Below, piece after piece: positions 25,231 to 33,190 of a stretch of 33,696 bases of DNA (positions within the stretch are counted from its first letter, which is position 1; each line of letters starts with the position of its first letter). The position numbers and the translations under genes were made by a program. The notes under the pieces were generated by a model that was not told the origin of the DNA, did not search any database, and saw only the letters and a list, made by a program, of their open reading frames with translations. The stretch spans positions 1 through 33,696 of the forward strand of contig JACRDA010000209.1 in the NCBI GenBank assembly GCA_016212965.1, in the 5' to 3' direction. This DNA is from Myxococcales bacterium (lineage in GTDB: Bacteria; Myxococcota_A; Polyangia; Polyangiales; Polyangiaceae).

Positions 25231-25941
25231 TCAGCGCCGCCGCGGGGCGCGCCCGTTCGCGCCGACGAGGTAGGGCGCGAGGTAGCGCTCCGCGAGCCGG
25301 CAGGCCTCCGTCACGAGCGCGCGCGCCCGGCGCGCGTCCGGCTCCTGCGACGCCGCGGCGAGGAGCGCAAAGGTCGACTCCGACACGACGAGCCCCACGC
25401 GCCCGAGCGCCGCGCCGCGCAGTCGTACATGGGGCGCGATGAGCGCCGCGACGCGCTCGGCGCTCCACGCCGACAGCGCGAAGCCGAGCGCCACGAGCTC
25501 GCGCGAGGAGTGTCCCGAGGTCCAGAGCGCACGGAAGCCGGTGTCCGCGCGGTGGAAGGCCGCGAACAGCTCGATGGCCCGTCGGAGCCGCGCCCGGGCG
25601 CCGCGGGGCAGCGGCCCGGTCGCGAGCTCGGCGAACAGGGCGTCCACGCGCGCGACGTAACCGTCGTAGAGGGCCCGCACGATGGCCGACTTGTTGGGGA
25701 AGAAGCGGTACACGCTCCCGACGGCTACCCCCGCGCGCGCCGCGATGGCGTCGGTGGTGGTGGCCTCGAAGCCCCGCTCCGCGAACAGCTCCGCGGCGGC
25801 GACGAGCATGCGGTCCACCGCCTGCCGGCTCCGGCCCTGCACGGGCGCGCGCCGCGCCGCGAGCGTGGGCAGCTGCGGCGCGGGCGAGCGCGGGCGGCCC
25901 GCGCGGCTGCGCACCCGCGCGGCGGGCACTTCGCTTGACAT
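25231..25941 (-). CDS. TetR-family transcriptional regulator
   Basis: This 236-residue regulator has a basic, Pro-rich N-terminal extension of about 40 residues. The TetR DNA-binding domain follows: MLVAAAELFAERGFEATTTD, AIAARAGVAVGSVYRFFPNK and SAIVRALYDGY. The Arg/Ala-rich C-terminal part is a ligand-binding and dimerisation domain of ordinary size. It is divergent from the FtsX-type permease gene of a DevCAB-like exporter (77-base spacer). The most likely role is repression of that exporter and itself, relieved by a substrate of the pump. The ATG at 25941 is supported by a TAGG-like ribosome site only weakly. The ligand is unknown. Confidence 0.93.
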   Translation of the reverse strand: MSSEVPAARVRSRAGRPRSPAPQLPTLAARRAPVQGRSRQAVDRMLVAAAELFAERGFEATTTDAIAARAGVAVGSVYRFFPNKSAIVRALYDGYVARVDALFAELATGPLPRGARARLRRAIELFAAFHRADTGFRALWTSGHSSRELVALGFALSAWSAERVAALIAPHVRLRGAALGRVGLVVSESTFALLAAASQEPDARRARALVTEACRLAERYLAPYLVGANGRAPRRR

Positions 25942-25978
25942 GGGCGCGAACCTACGCGAACTTCGGAACGCGAGGTAG
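25935..25978 (+). promoter_or_regulatory. Candidate exporter promoter and TetR operator region
   Basis: A perfect -35 box TTGACA lies at 25935-25940, overlapping the TetR start codon. Downstream are repeated GCGAAC/GCGAGG elements (25946, 25956, 25971) and a CTAC...GTAG dyad (25952-25978), a place where a TetR dimer could block transcription. The -10 element is poor (GAACTT at 17-base spacing). Confidence 0.35.
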
Positions 25979-26018
25979 CCCTCATGTTTTGTCGAGCCCT
26001 CGGCCCAGCGAGCCGACC

Positions 26019-27143
26019 ATGCGCCAGGTAGCGCTCGCGTCGCTGCTCCACGACCGCGGCAAGTTCCTCGGTGCGGTGGCGGGCGTGTCGTTCGCCGCCA
26101 CGCTCCTGCTCCTGCAGGTGGGCATCTACGTGGGCTTCCTCGAGACCTCGGCGCTGCTCGTGGGCCGGCTCGGCGGCGACATCTGGGTCATGGCGCGCGG
26201 CACCGAGGTCATCGACAACGGCGAGCCGCTCTCGTCCGGTAGCCGCGCCCGCGTCGCCTCGCACGGCTGCGTGCGAGCCGTGCGCGGGCTCGTGTTCTCC
26301 TTCGGCGGCGTGCGCAAGTCGAACGGCGCCCTCGACGCGGTGCAGCTCGTCGGCTTCGAGCGCGGCCCCACGCTCCTGCCGTGGAGCCTCGCCACCGGGC
26401 TGCCCGAGGATCTGCGCGCCCCCGATCGCGTCTCGGTGGACACCATCGACCTCGCGAAGCTGCGCCTGCCCGACGACCCGCGCGGCGCGCGCCTCGAGCT
26501 CGGCGGCCACACGGTGCAGGTGGCCGCCGTGACGCGCGGCATCCGCTCCTTCACCCTCACGCCCTACGTGTTCGCCGACATCGCGACGGCGCGCCGGGTG
26601 CTCGGGCTCGCCGACGGACAGGCCCACTACTGGGTCGTCGATCTCGCGGACCCGAGCTGCGGGCCGCGCGTGGCCCGCGAGATCGAGGCGCGCCACCCGG
26701 ATCTGCAGGCCTGGACCACCGACACCTTCCGCAAGAAGACCGAGGACTACTGGGTGGCAAGCTCCGGGGCCGGGGTGGCGCTCGGCTTCTCGGCCCTGCT
26801 CGGGCTCATCGTGGGGGTCGTCATCGTCGGGCAGACGCTGTACTCGGTGACGCGCGAGCACGAGCGCGAGCTCGCCACGCTGAAGGCGGTCGGCGCGACG
26901 CGCGGCGAGCTCGCCTCCTTCGTCGCCTGGCAGGCGGTGCTGCTCGCCGTCCTCGGCGGCGCGACGGGCCTCGTCTTCGCCTTCGTCGGCCAACGCCTGC
27001 TCGCCGAGGCCGGCCTCATGGTCGTCCTGTCGCCGCGCGTGCTCGCGCTCGCCGGCGTGGCGGTCGCCGGCATGTGCGCGACGGCGAGCCTCGGCAGCGT
27101 GCGCCGCATCCTGCGCCTCGACGCGGCGGAGGTGTTCCGGTGA
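26019..27143 (+). CDS. DevC-type ABC exporter permease (FtsX/MacB-like)
   Basis: This 374-residue inner-membrane permease has one membrane segment near the N-terminus (about 14-42), a periplasmic domain of about 200 residues, and three C-terminal segments (about 250-275, 305-330 and 335-360). That is the FtsX/MacB layout. The start (VALASLLHDRGKFLGAVAGV) and the GRLGGDIWVMARGTEVID region resemble the DevC family of tripartite exporters. The sequence REHERELATLKAVGATRGEL before the last two segments is a hallmark of FtsX-type permeases. The ATG at 26019 has no good ribosome site. Its stop overlaps the next gene by four bases (GTGA). It works with the ATPase and HlyD-type adaptor that follow. 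Substrate is unknown, perhaps a lipid, siderophore or toxic compound. Confidence 0.93.
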   Translation: MRQVALASLLHDRGKFLGAVAGVSFAATLLLLQVGIYVGFLETSALLVGRLGGDIWVMARGTEVIDNGEPLSSGSRARVASHGCVRAVRGLVFSFGGVRKSNGALDAVQLVGFERGPTLLPWSLATGLPEDLRAPDRVSVDTIDLAKLRLPDDPRGARLELGGHTVQVAAVTRGIRSFTLTPYVFADIATARRVLGLADGQAHYWVVDLADPSCGPRVAREIEARHPDLQAWTTDTFRKKTEDYWVASSGAGVALGFSALLGLIVGVVIVGQTLYSVTREHERELATLKAVGATRGELASFVAWQAVLLAVLGGATGLVFAFVGQRLLAEAGLMVVLSPRVLALAGVAVAGMCATASLGSVRRILRLDAAEVFR

Positions 27144-27889
27144 GCGCCGCGACGGCCACGGCGCGGACCGTGCCGCCGGCGCCGGTGCCGGGGCGCGTGC
27201 TCGTGCGCGCCCTCGGCGTGCAGAAGATCTACGGGCAGGGCCCGCTCGCCACCACGGCCCTTGCTGAGGTCGCGGTCGAGGTGCGCGCCGGCGAGCTCAC
27301 CTTGCTCATGGGGCCGAGCGGCTCCGGCAAGACGACGCTCATCTCCATCCTCGCGGGGCTGATGCGCCCGAGCGCCGGCTCGGTCGAGCTCTGCGGCGCG
27401 TGCATCACCGACCTCGACGAGGCGCGCGTCGCGGCCGTGCGGCGCCGCCACCTCGGCTTCGTGTTCCAGACCTACAACCTCTTCCCGGCCCTGACGGCGC
27501 TCGACAACGTCGCCACCGTGCTCCGCATGAAGGGGCTCTCGGCCGCGCGGGCCGCCGCGCAGGCCCGCGCCACGCTCGGGCACGTGGGGCTCGGCGACCG
27601 CCTGCACCACCGGCCGGGCGAGCTGTCGGGAGGGCAGAAGCAGCGTGTGGCGCTCGCCCGCGCGCTCGCGGGCGATCCGGCGCTCGTCATCGGCGACGAG
27701 GTGACCGCGGCACTCGACGGCGCGACCGGCATGCGGGTCATCGCGATCCTGCGCGAGCACGTGCGCCCGGACACCGGCGTGCTGCTCGTCACCCACGACC
27801 ACCGGCTCGAGGTGTTCGCCGACCGCATCCTCGCGATGGAGGATGGCCGCATCGTCGCCGAGCGACGCATCGCGCAGGAGAAGACATGA
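27140..27889 (+). CDS. DevA-type ABC exporter ATPase
   Basis: This 249-residue ATPase has Walker A GPSGSGKTT (58-66), the Q-loop at Gln110 in FVFQTYNL, the signature LSGGQKQR (162-169) and the switch His219 in LVTHDH. Walker B is ALVIGDEVTAALD (181-193). The usual Asp-Glu-Pro-Thr is Asp-Glu-Val-Thr here, a small departure that keeps the catalytic Glu187. The FQTYNLFPALTALDNV stretch marks the LolD/MacB/DevA group. The GTG at 27140 overlaps the permease stop and fixes the start. The stop overlaps the adaptor ATG (ATGA), so all three are translationally coupled. Confidence 0.95.
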   Translation: MSAATATARTVPPAPVPGRVLVRALGVQKIYGQGPLATTALAEVAVEVRAGELTLLMGPSGSGKTTLISILAGLMRPSAGSVELCGACITDLDEARVAAVRRRHLGFVFQTYNLFPALTALDNVATVLRMKGLSAARAAAQARATLGHVGLGDRLHHRPGELSGGQKQRVALARALAGDPALVIGDEVTAALDGATGMRVIAILREHVRPDTGVLLVTHDHRLEVFADRILAMEDGRIVAERRIAQEKT

Positions 27890-29097
27890 AGCAGCGCAGG
27901 CGTACGGTGTGGCTCGTCGCGGCGCTCGCGCTCGCGGGGCTGGCCGCGCTCGGGGTGGCGACCGCGCGCCACGGCGACGAGGTCGCGCTCGCCGAGCCGG
28001 GGGGCATCACGGTCCGGGTTCTCGCCAACGCGGTGGTCGTCCCGGTCGAGGGCGTGGCCGAGGTGCGGCCGCGCGTGGAGGGGCGCGTCCTGCGCGTGCT
28101 GGTGCGCGAGGGCGACCGCGTCGCCGAGGGGCAGCTGCTCGCGGAGATCGAGGCCGACACGCAAGAGTCCGAGACCGAGCGGCGCGTCGCGGATCTCGCC
28201 GCGGCGCGCGCCGCCGCGCGCGGAGTCGCCTCGGGAGCGCGCCGCGAGGAGCGCGCGGCCGCAGCCGCCGAGGCCGAGGGCGAGGAGCACGCCCTCGCGC
28301 TCGAGCGCGACCGGCTGGCGCGCCTCGTGAAGCTCGTCGGCGAGGGCGGCGCGACCGACGCCGAGCTCTACGCGGCCGAGCAGGCGACGCGCGTGGCCGA
28401 GGCCCGCCTCGAAGCGGCCCGTGCCCGCGTGCGCCGCGCCGACGCCGGGGGGCGACCCGACGACGTGAAGGCCGCCGAGGCGCACGTGGCCGCCGCCGAG
28501 GCGGCACTCGCCGCCGCGCGCACCGAGCTCGGCCGCGCGCGGCTCGTCGCGCCCATCGCCGGGACCGTGCTCGCGCGGCGCGTCGACCCGGGCGACACGA
28601 CGAGCATCGGCCCCGGCTCGACCGCGGTCTTCGAGATCGCGGACGTGGCGCACAACGAGCTCCGGCTCGAGGTCGAGGAGCCCGACGTCGACGTGCTCGC
28701 GGTGGGCGTCGAGCTCACCGTGGTGCGCCTCGGCGGTGCCGCGGTGGGCCAGGCGCGCGTGCGCCGCGTCGCCGAGCGCATGGAGCGCCGCACGATCGGC
28801 GCCGAGGACGCGCGCGTGCGCTCCGACGGCCTCGTGCGCGCGGCCTGGGCGGAGTGGCAGGGCCCGACGGAGCTTCCCATCGGGCTGCGGCTCGAGGCCT
28901 GGATCGAGCGGCCGGAGCGCGAGGTGGCGCTGCGCCTGCCGCGCGAGGCCGTGGTGGTGCGCGACGGCGGCGCCTGGGTCGAGGTGCCGTTCCTCTGGTG
29001 GTCGCGCTCGCGCCGTGTGGCGCTCGGCGCCTCCGACGAGCGCTGGGTCGAGGTGTCGGGCCTACCGGCCGGCACGGCGGTCGTGCTGCCGCGCTGA
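27886..29097 (+). CDS. HlyD-family periplasmic adaptor of the exporter
   Basis: This 403-residue membrane-fusion protein links the inner-membrane pump to the cell envelope. It has an N-terminal anchor (about 8-26) and a first lipoyl half near GRVLRVLVREGDRVAEGQLL (residues 66-85). A long Ala/Glu/Arg coiled-coil hairpin follows (about 90-215), then the second lipoyl half LVAPIAGTVLARRVDPGDTT, then beta-barrel and membrane-proximal domains. The protein ends VVLPR. No outer-membrane TolC-type gene is adjacent, so the pump probably recruits one from elsewhere. The ATG overlaps the ATPase stop. The last 36 bases overlap the 3' end of the convergent subtilase gene. Confidence 0.94.
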   Translation: MKQRRRTVWLVAALALAGLAALGVATARHGDEVALAEPGGITVRVLANAVVVPVEGVAEVRPRVEGRVLRVLVREGDRVAEGQLLAEIEADTQESETERRVADLAAARAAARGVASGARREERAAAAAEAEGEEHALALERDRLARLVKLVGEGGATDAELYAAEQATRVAEARLEAARARVRRADAGGRPDDVKAAEAHVAAAEAALAAARTELGRARLVAPIAGTVLARRVDPGDTTSIGPGSTAVFEIADVAHNELRLEVEEPDVDVLAVGVELTVVRLGGAAVGQARVRRVAERMERRTIGAEDARVRSDGLVRAAWAEWQGPTELPIGLRLEAWIERPEREVALRLPREAVVVRDGGAWVEVPFLWWSRSRRVALGASDERWVEVSGLPAGTAVVLPR

Positions 29098-31518
29098 GCC
29101 GCGCCACGCGCCGAGCACGGCGAGCCCCGCGAGCACGAGCGCGCCCGGGCCGGGCTCGGCGCCGCGCGGCACGCGCGCACCCCGGGCGACCGCGCAGCCT
29201 CCCCCGCCTGCCTCGAAGGAGCCGCCGACCACCCAGGGATCGACGGCGATCGGCAGCTCGCGCAGACCGAGCGAGCGGCCCAGGTAGCGCACGTCGAGCC
29301 GGAGCTTGCTCCCCGAGGTGCCGGGCGGCGCCGTGAAGGCAGCGCGGAAGAGACCGGCGCGCACGGGCTCGGGGGGCGAAAGCAGCGTCCCGCCGGTGAC
29401 CTCGACCACGAGCCCCGCCGCCGACGCGCCGGTGGCGACGGTGCCGTCCGCGCGGCGCAGCTCGATCGCGAGCTCGACCGGGTAGCCCGGGTCGGGGCGC
29501 ACGTACGGCATGCTGACCACGTAGTAGCTCCGCGCGGCGTCGACCGGCGCGCCGGCGCCGGCCTGCTCGAGCACCGCCAGCGCGCCCGTGAGGTCGAGCG
29601 CGCCGGGTCCGATCTGGTAGTCGTGCGGCACCTTGCCCCGCGGATAGCGCGCGCCGGCCTGGAGCACGTCGCGGAGCTCGGCCTGCGTGAGGCTCGGCTC
29701 GCGCGCCAAGAGGAGCGCCGCCGCGCCGGCGACGTGCGGGGCCGCCATCGAGGTACCGCTCGACAAGGCGTGACGGTCGTCGAGCAGATGGCACTCGGTG
29801 CCGCCGGGGCAGCCCGTGTTGTCGAACACGCTGTCCGGGTTCACGCGGGGGTCGGCGGCGCGCGACATCGCCGCCCCCACGTAGGCGCCGGGCGCGACGA
29901 GATCGGGCTTCATCGCCCCGTCGGCGTTCGGCCCGTGGCCGCCGAAGTAACAGACGCTGTCCGACTCGGGCGCCTCGTCGGAGCCGAACTGCATGAGCTG
30001 CAGCGGCCCGAGGCCGAGCGGCGTCCAGATCGTGCGGTTCAGCGTGCAGCCGACCGCGATGAGCGCCGGCGAGCTCGCCGGCACGGCGACGGTGGCCGTG
30101 TCCGTGGCCCGCTCGAACACCATGCCGAGCCCGATGCCGGGCGCCGCGTCGGCGGCGCCCGTGACCCACAGGTGCGCGTCGCCCTCGCCCTCGAGCAGCA
30201 CGGCGAAGGTCTCCTCGGCCTGCCACACACCGCTCCAGCGCAGGACGGCGCCGTTGGTGTCCGCGGTGAGCTCCGAGCGGCCGTCGACCACGTTGTTGAG
30301 GAGCGAGGCCGAGCGCTCGCCGCTCTCGTAGCCGCGGTCATCGCCGGGTGCCACGAGGCCGATCCAGGTCTCCCCACCCGGGCCCTCGAGGCCCACGGAC
30401 ACGCGGTCGCCCCGCCGGAAGTTCACCCACACCCACGCCGAGCCGGCGAGGGTCCCCGTCGCGCCGGCGACGAGCATGGGCACGCGCGTGACGCCGTGAC
30501 TCGCCACGTGGACCTCGGTGTGGATCCCGAAGGGTCCGCGCCCCTCGAGGCGCGAGACGGCGCCGCTGTTGCCGGCCGCCGCCGTGATGGCGCGTCCGGG
30601 GTAGGCGTCGCCCACGAGCCCCGCGAGCCCGCGCTCGAGCCCGCTCGTGCCGTCGTGCGGACCGTAGTCGCTGCCGAGGCTCACGTTCAGCACGGCCGGC
30701 ATGCCCAGCGCGGCCGCGCGCTCGAACACGAAGCCGGCGGCGCGGAGGATGTCGCCGTCGTAGAAGCCCGGGGCGGCGATGACGAGCGTGGCGCCCGGGG
30801 CCACGCCCACGTACTCCGGGCTGCCGACCATCGGGCCGCCGTTGCCGGCGGCGATGGAGGCGACGTGCGTCCCGTGCCCATGAGGATCGCCCGGCAGGTC
30901 GGGTGCGCCGCTCGCGATGAGCGCGTCGAGATCCGCCGCCGAGTAGATGGCGCAGGGGCTCTGCGCGGGGTCGTCGCAGCCGTAGCCGTGCTCGAGCTCG
31001 GGCTCGAGGCCGCGCGGGCTCTCGTGGGTCAGCAGCCACGCGACCCGGGTGCGGCCGTCGGCCGTGCGGAAGTCGGGGTGAGCCACGTCGAGCCCGGTGT
31101 CCACGATGCCGACCACGACGCCCGCGCCGTCGAGGCCGGTCGTCGCGCGGAAGGTGGCGGCGTGCGTCCAGAAGCTCGACACGTCGAGCAGCGGTCGGCG
31201 GGGCGGCGCGAAGCCAAGGCGGAGCTCGGGGTGGAGCGCGCCGAAGGCGGCGAGCTCGTCGGGCGCGAAGCGACGGGTGGCGAAGCCCGGCACCACCTCG
31301 AGCAGGCCGAGCTGCCGCGCCGCGACGCCGTCCGGAAGAGGCACGAGCACGGGGATGCGTCCGTCGCGATCGGCGAGCGGATGCGCGGTCCCGGCGCGCC
31401 CGAGGTGGCGCGCGAGGCGCACGGCGTCGGGATCGGCGGCGCTGAGCGACGGCGCGGCGAGCGCGGCGACGAGCGCGGCGGCGAGGGCGCCCGGGCACGC
31501 GAGGGTGCGGCGTGTCAT
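29062..31518 (-). CDS. Secreted subtilisin-like serine protease with MYXO-CTERM-like tail
   Basis: This 818-residue exported S8 protease has a signal peptide (MTRRTLACPG... to about LSAAD, residue 29) and an N-terminal pro-region (30-125). The catalytic triad is Asp140 in GIVDTGLD, His218 in GHGTHVAS and Ser590 in SSGTSMAAPH; the oxyanion Asn is at 317 in AAAGNSG. Between Asn317 and Ser590 lie about 270 residues instead of about 65 in subtilisin, so a beta-rich domain is inserted (about 325-485). After the catalytic core comes a beta domain (about 660-765). The tail GGGGC (Cys775), then ALVLAGLAVLGA, then basic residues resembles MYXO-CTERM sorting signals, implying surface anchoring. The ATG at 31518 is preferred over the GTG at 31524; neither has a strong ribosome site. 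The 3' end overlaps the exporter adaptor gene. Confidence 0.93.
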   Translation of the reverse strand: MTRRTLACPGALAAALVAALAAPSLSAADPDAVRLARHLGRAGTAHPLADRDGRIPVLVPLPDGVAARQLGLLEVVPGFATRRFAPDELAAFGALHPELRLGFAPPRRPLLDVSSFWTHAATFRATTGLDGAGVVVGIVDTGLDVAHPDFRTADGRTRVAWLLTHESPRGLEPELEHGYGCDDPAQSPCAIYSAADLDALIASGAPDLPGDPHGHGTHVASIAAGNGGPMVGSPEYVGVAPGATLVIAAPGFYDGDILRAAGFVFERAAALGMPAVLNVSLGSDYGPHDGTSGLERGLAGLVGDAYPGRAITAAAGNSGAVSRLEGRGPFGIHTEVHVASHGVTRVPMLVAGATGTLAGSAWVWVNFRRGDRVSVGLEGPGGETWIGLVAPGDDRGYESGERSASLLNNVVDGRSELTADTNGAVLRWSGVWQAEETFAVLLEGEGDAHLWVTGAADAAPGIGLGMVFERATDTATVAVPASSPALIAVGCTLNRTIWTPLGLGPLQLMQFGSDEAPESDSVCYFGGHGPNADGAMKPDLVAPGAYVGAAMSRAADPRVNPDSVFDNTGCPGGTECHLLDDRHALSSGTSMAAPHVAGAAALLLAREPSLTQAELRDVLQAGARYPRGKVPHDYQIGPGALDLTGALAVLEQAGAGAPVDAARSYYVVSMPYVRPDPGYPVELAIELRRADGTVATGASAAGLVVEVTGGTLLSPPEPVRAGLFRAAFTAPPGTSGSKLRLDVRYLGRSLGLRELPIAVDPWVVGGSFEAGGGGCAVARGARVPRGAEPGPGALVLAGLAVLGAWRGSARQHDRRAGR

Positions 31519-31538
31519 CGCCACACTCTAGCCCACGT

Positions 31539-31559
31539 GGTCGACGGTCGAGGGTCGAA
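31539..31559. repeat. Short heptanucleotide array GGTCGAN
   Basis: Three consecutive units, GGTCGAC, GGTCGAG and GGTCGAA, lie in the 68-base spacer between the protease start and the carboxylase stop. The period is the same seven bases as in the arrays at 14880-15017, with a related core (GTC-A). Confidence 0.6.
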
Positions 31560-31586
31560 CGGCTCGAGTCGCCGTCGCCGCCCGAG

Positions 31587-33119
31587 TCAGACCGGCGGGA
31601 CGAGGTGCTTCTTCTGCGGCGCCTGCTCGACCTTGTCGGCGTAGAGCGCGAAGCGGTGCGCGAGCTCGCCGCGCAGCGCGGCGCACGGGACCACGTGGTC
31701 GACGACCATCTCGGCGGCGATCTTCTCGAGGTCGATGTCGCTCTGGTATTCCGCGCGTAGCTTCTGCACCAGGGCCTCGCGCTCGGGCCCCTCCGGGACC
31801 TCCTGCAGCTTGTTGTAGTAGACCGCATTGATGGCGGCGCTCGGCCCCATGACCGCGATCGACGCCGTCGGCAGCGCGAGGCACACGTCGGGCTCGAAGG
31901 CGGGCCCGCACATGGCGTAGAGCCCCGCGCCATACGCCTTGCGCACGACCACGCACACCTTCGGCACGGTGGCCTCGCTCACCGCCGCGATCATCTTGGC
32001 GCCGGCGCGGATGATCCCCTGCTTCTCGACGATGGTGCCGATCATGAAGCCGGGCACGTCGGCGAGGTAGAGCAGCGGAATGTTGAAGGCGTCGCAGAGC
32101 CAGATGAAGCGCGCCGCCTTGTCGGCCGAGTCCACGAACAGGACGCCGCCCTTGTGCTTGGGCTGGTTCGCCACGATCCCGACGGCGCGGCCGTCGATGC
32201 GGGCGAGGCCGGTGACGATCTCCTTGGCGTAGCGCTGCTTCACCTCGAGGAAGCTGCCTTCGTCGATCACGTGGTCGACGACGTGCATGATGTCGAAGGG
32301 CTTGTTCTCGTCGACGGGGATGAGGCCTTCGAGCGGTGCCTGACCGGCGCGCACCGGGTGCGGCTCGGCGCGCGGCGGCCTGTCGGTGTAGCGCTCGGGC
32401 ATGAACCGGAGGTAGCGCTTGCACCACGCGATCGCCTCCTCCTCGGTCTTGACCAGCACGTCACCGCAGCCCGACTCGCTGCAGTGCATGCGCGCCCCGC
32501 CGAGCTCCTCGAGGCTCACCTTCTCGCCGATCACCATCTCGGCCATGCGCGGGCTGCCGAGGTACATGCTGGCGTTCTTGTCGACCATGACGACGACGTC
32601 GCAGAACGCCGGGATGTAGGCGCCGCCCGCCGCCGACGGCCCGAAGAGCAGGCACACCTGCGGCACCTGCCCGGAGAGCTGCACCTGGTTGTAGAAGATG
32701 CGCCCCGCCCCGCGCCGCCCGGGGAACATCTCGATCTGGTCGGTGATGCGCGCGCCCGCCGAGTCGACGAAGTACACGAGCGGGGCGCGCAGGCGCTCCG
32801 CGGTCTCCTGGATGCGCAGGATCTTCTCCACCGTGCGCCGCCCCCAGGACCCGGCCTTGACGGTCGAGTCGTTGGCCATCACGCACACCGTCCGGCCCTC
32901 GAAGGTGCCGATGCCGGTGACGACGCCGTCGGCGGGCAGATCGCGCGCGGTCGCGTTCGCGTAGAGGCCGTCCTCGATGAAGCTCCCCGCGTCGAGCAGC
33001 AGGGCGACGCGCTCGCGCGCGAAGAGCTTGCCCTTGGAGCGGTTCTGCTCGTGGTACTTGGCGGCGCCGCCCTCGCTCACGCGGGCGGCGAGATCTTCCA
33101 TGCGCCGGTGGGTCGACAT
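31587..33119 (-). CDS. Acyl-CoA carboxylase, carboxyltransferase (beta) subunit
   Basis: This 510-residue carboxyltransferase belongs to the PccB/MccB family and moves the carboxyl group from biotin to an acyl-CoA (propionyl-, acetyl- or methylcrotonyl-CoA). The N-terminal half shows the crotonase-like fold with KLFARERVALLLDAGSFIED, VYFVDSAGARITDQ, FGPSAAGGAYIPAFCD and SLEELGGARMHCSESG. The C-terminal half has IVANQPKHKGGVLFVDSADK, YLADVPGFMIG and the oxyanion-loop AYGAGLYAMCGPAFEPD. It ends HLVPPV. The region following the core Gly-Ala loop (MYLGSPRMAEMVIGEK) differs from typical PccB and MccB, so the substrate is not assigned. The biotin carboxylase/BCCP partner is not in the window. The ATG at 33119 has a weak ribosome site. 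Confidence 0.94.
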   Translation of the reverse strand: MSTHRRMEDLAARVSEGGAAKYHEQNRSKGKLFARERVALLLDAGSFIEDGLYANATARDLPADGVVTGIGTFEGRTVCVMANDSTVKAGSWGRRTVEKILRIQETAERLRAPLVYFVDSAGARITDQIEMFPGRRGAGRIFYNQVQLSGQVPQVCLLFGPSAAGGAYIPAFCDVVVMVDKNASMYLGSPRMAEMVIGEKVSLEELGGARMHCSESGCGDVLVKTEEEAIAWCKRYLRFMPERYTDRPPRAEPHPVRAGQAPLEGLIPVDENKPFDIMHVVDHVIDEGSFLEVKQRYAKEIVTGLARIDGRAVGIVANQPKHKGGVLFVDSADKAARFIWLCDAFNIPLLYLADVPGFMIGTIVEKQGIIRAGAKMIAAVSEATVPKVCVVVRKAYGAGLYAMCGPAFEPDVCLALPTASIAVMGPSAAINAVYYNKLQEVPEGPEREALVQKLRAEYQSDIDLEKIAAEMVVDHVVPCAALRGELAHRFALYADKVEQAPQKKHLVPPV

Positions 33120-33190
33120 CCCGGGCCGCTTACGCCATGCCGTCGCCCGCCACAACGCCCGCGCCCGCCACCGGCGGCTCGGGTGGGCGC

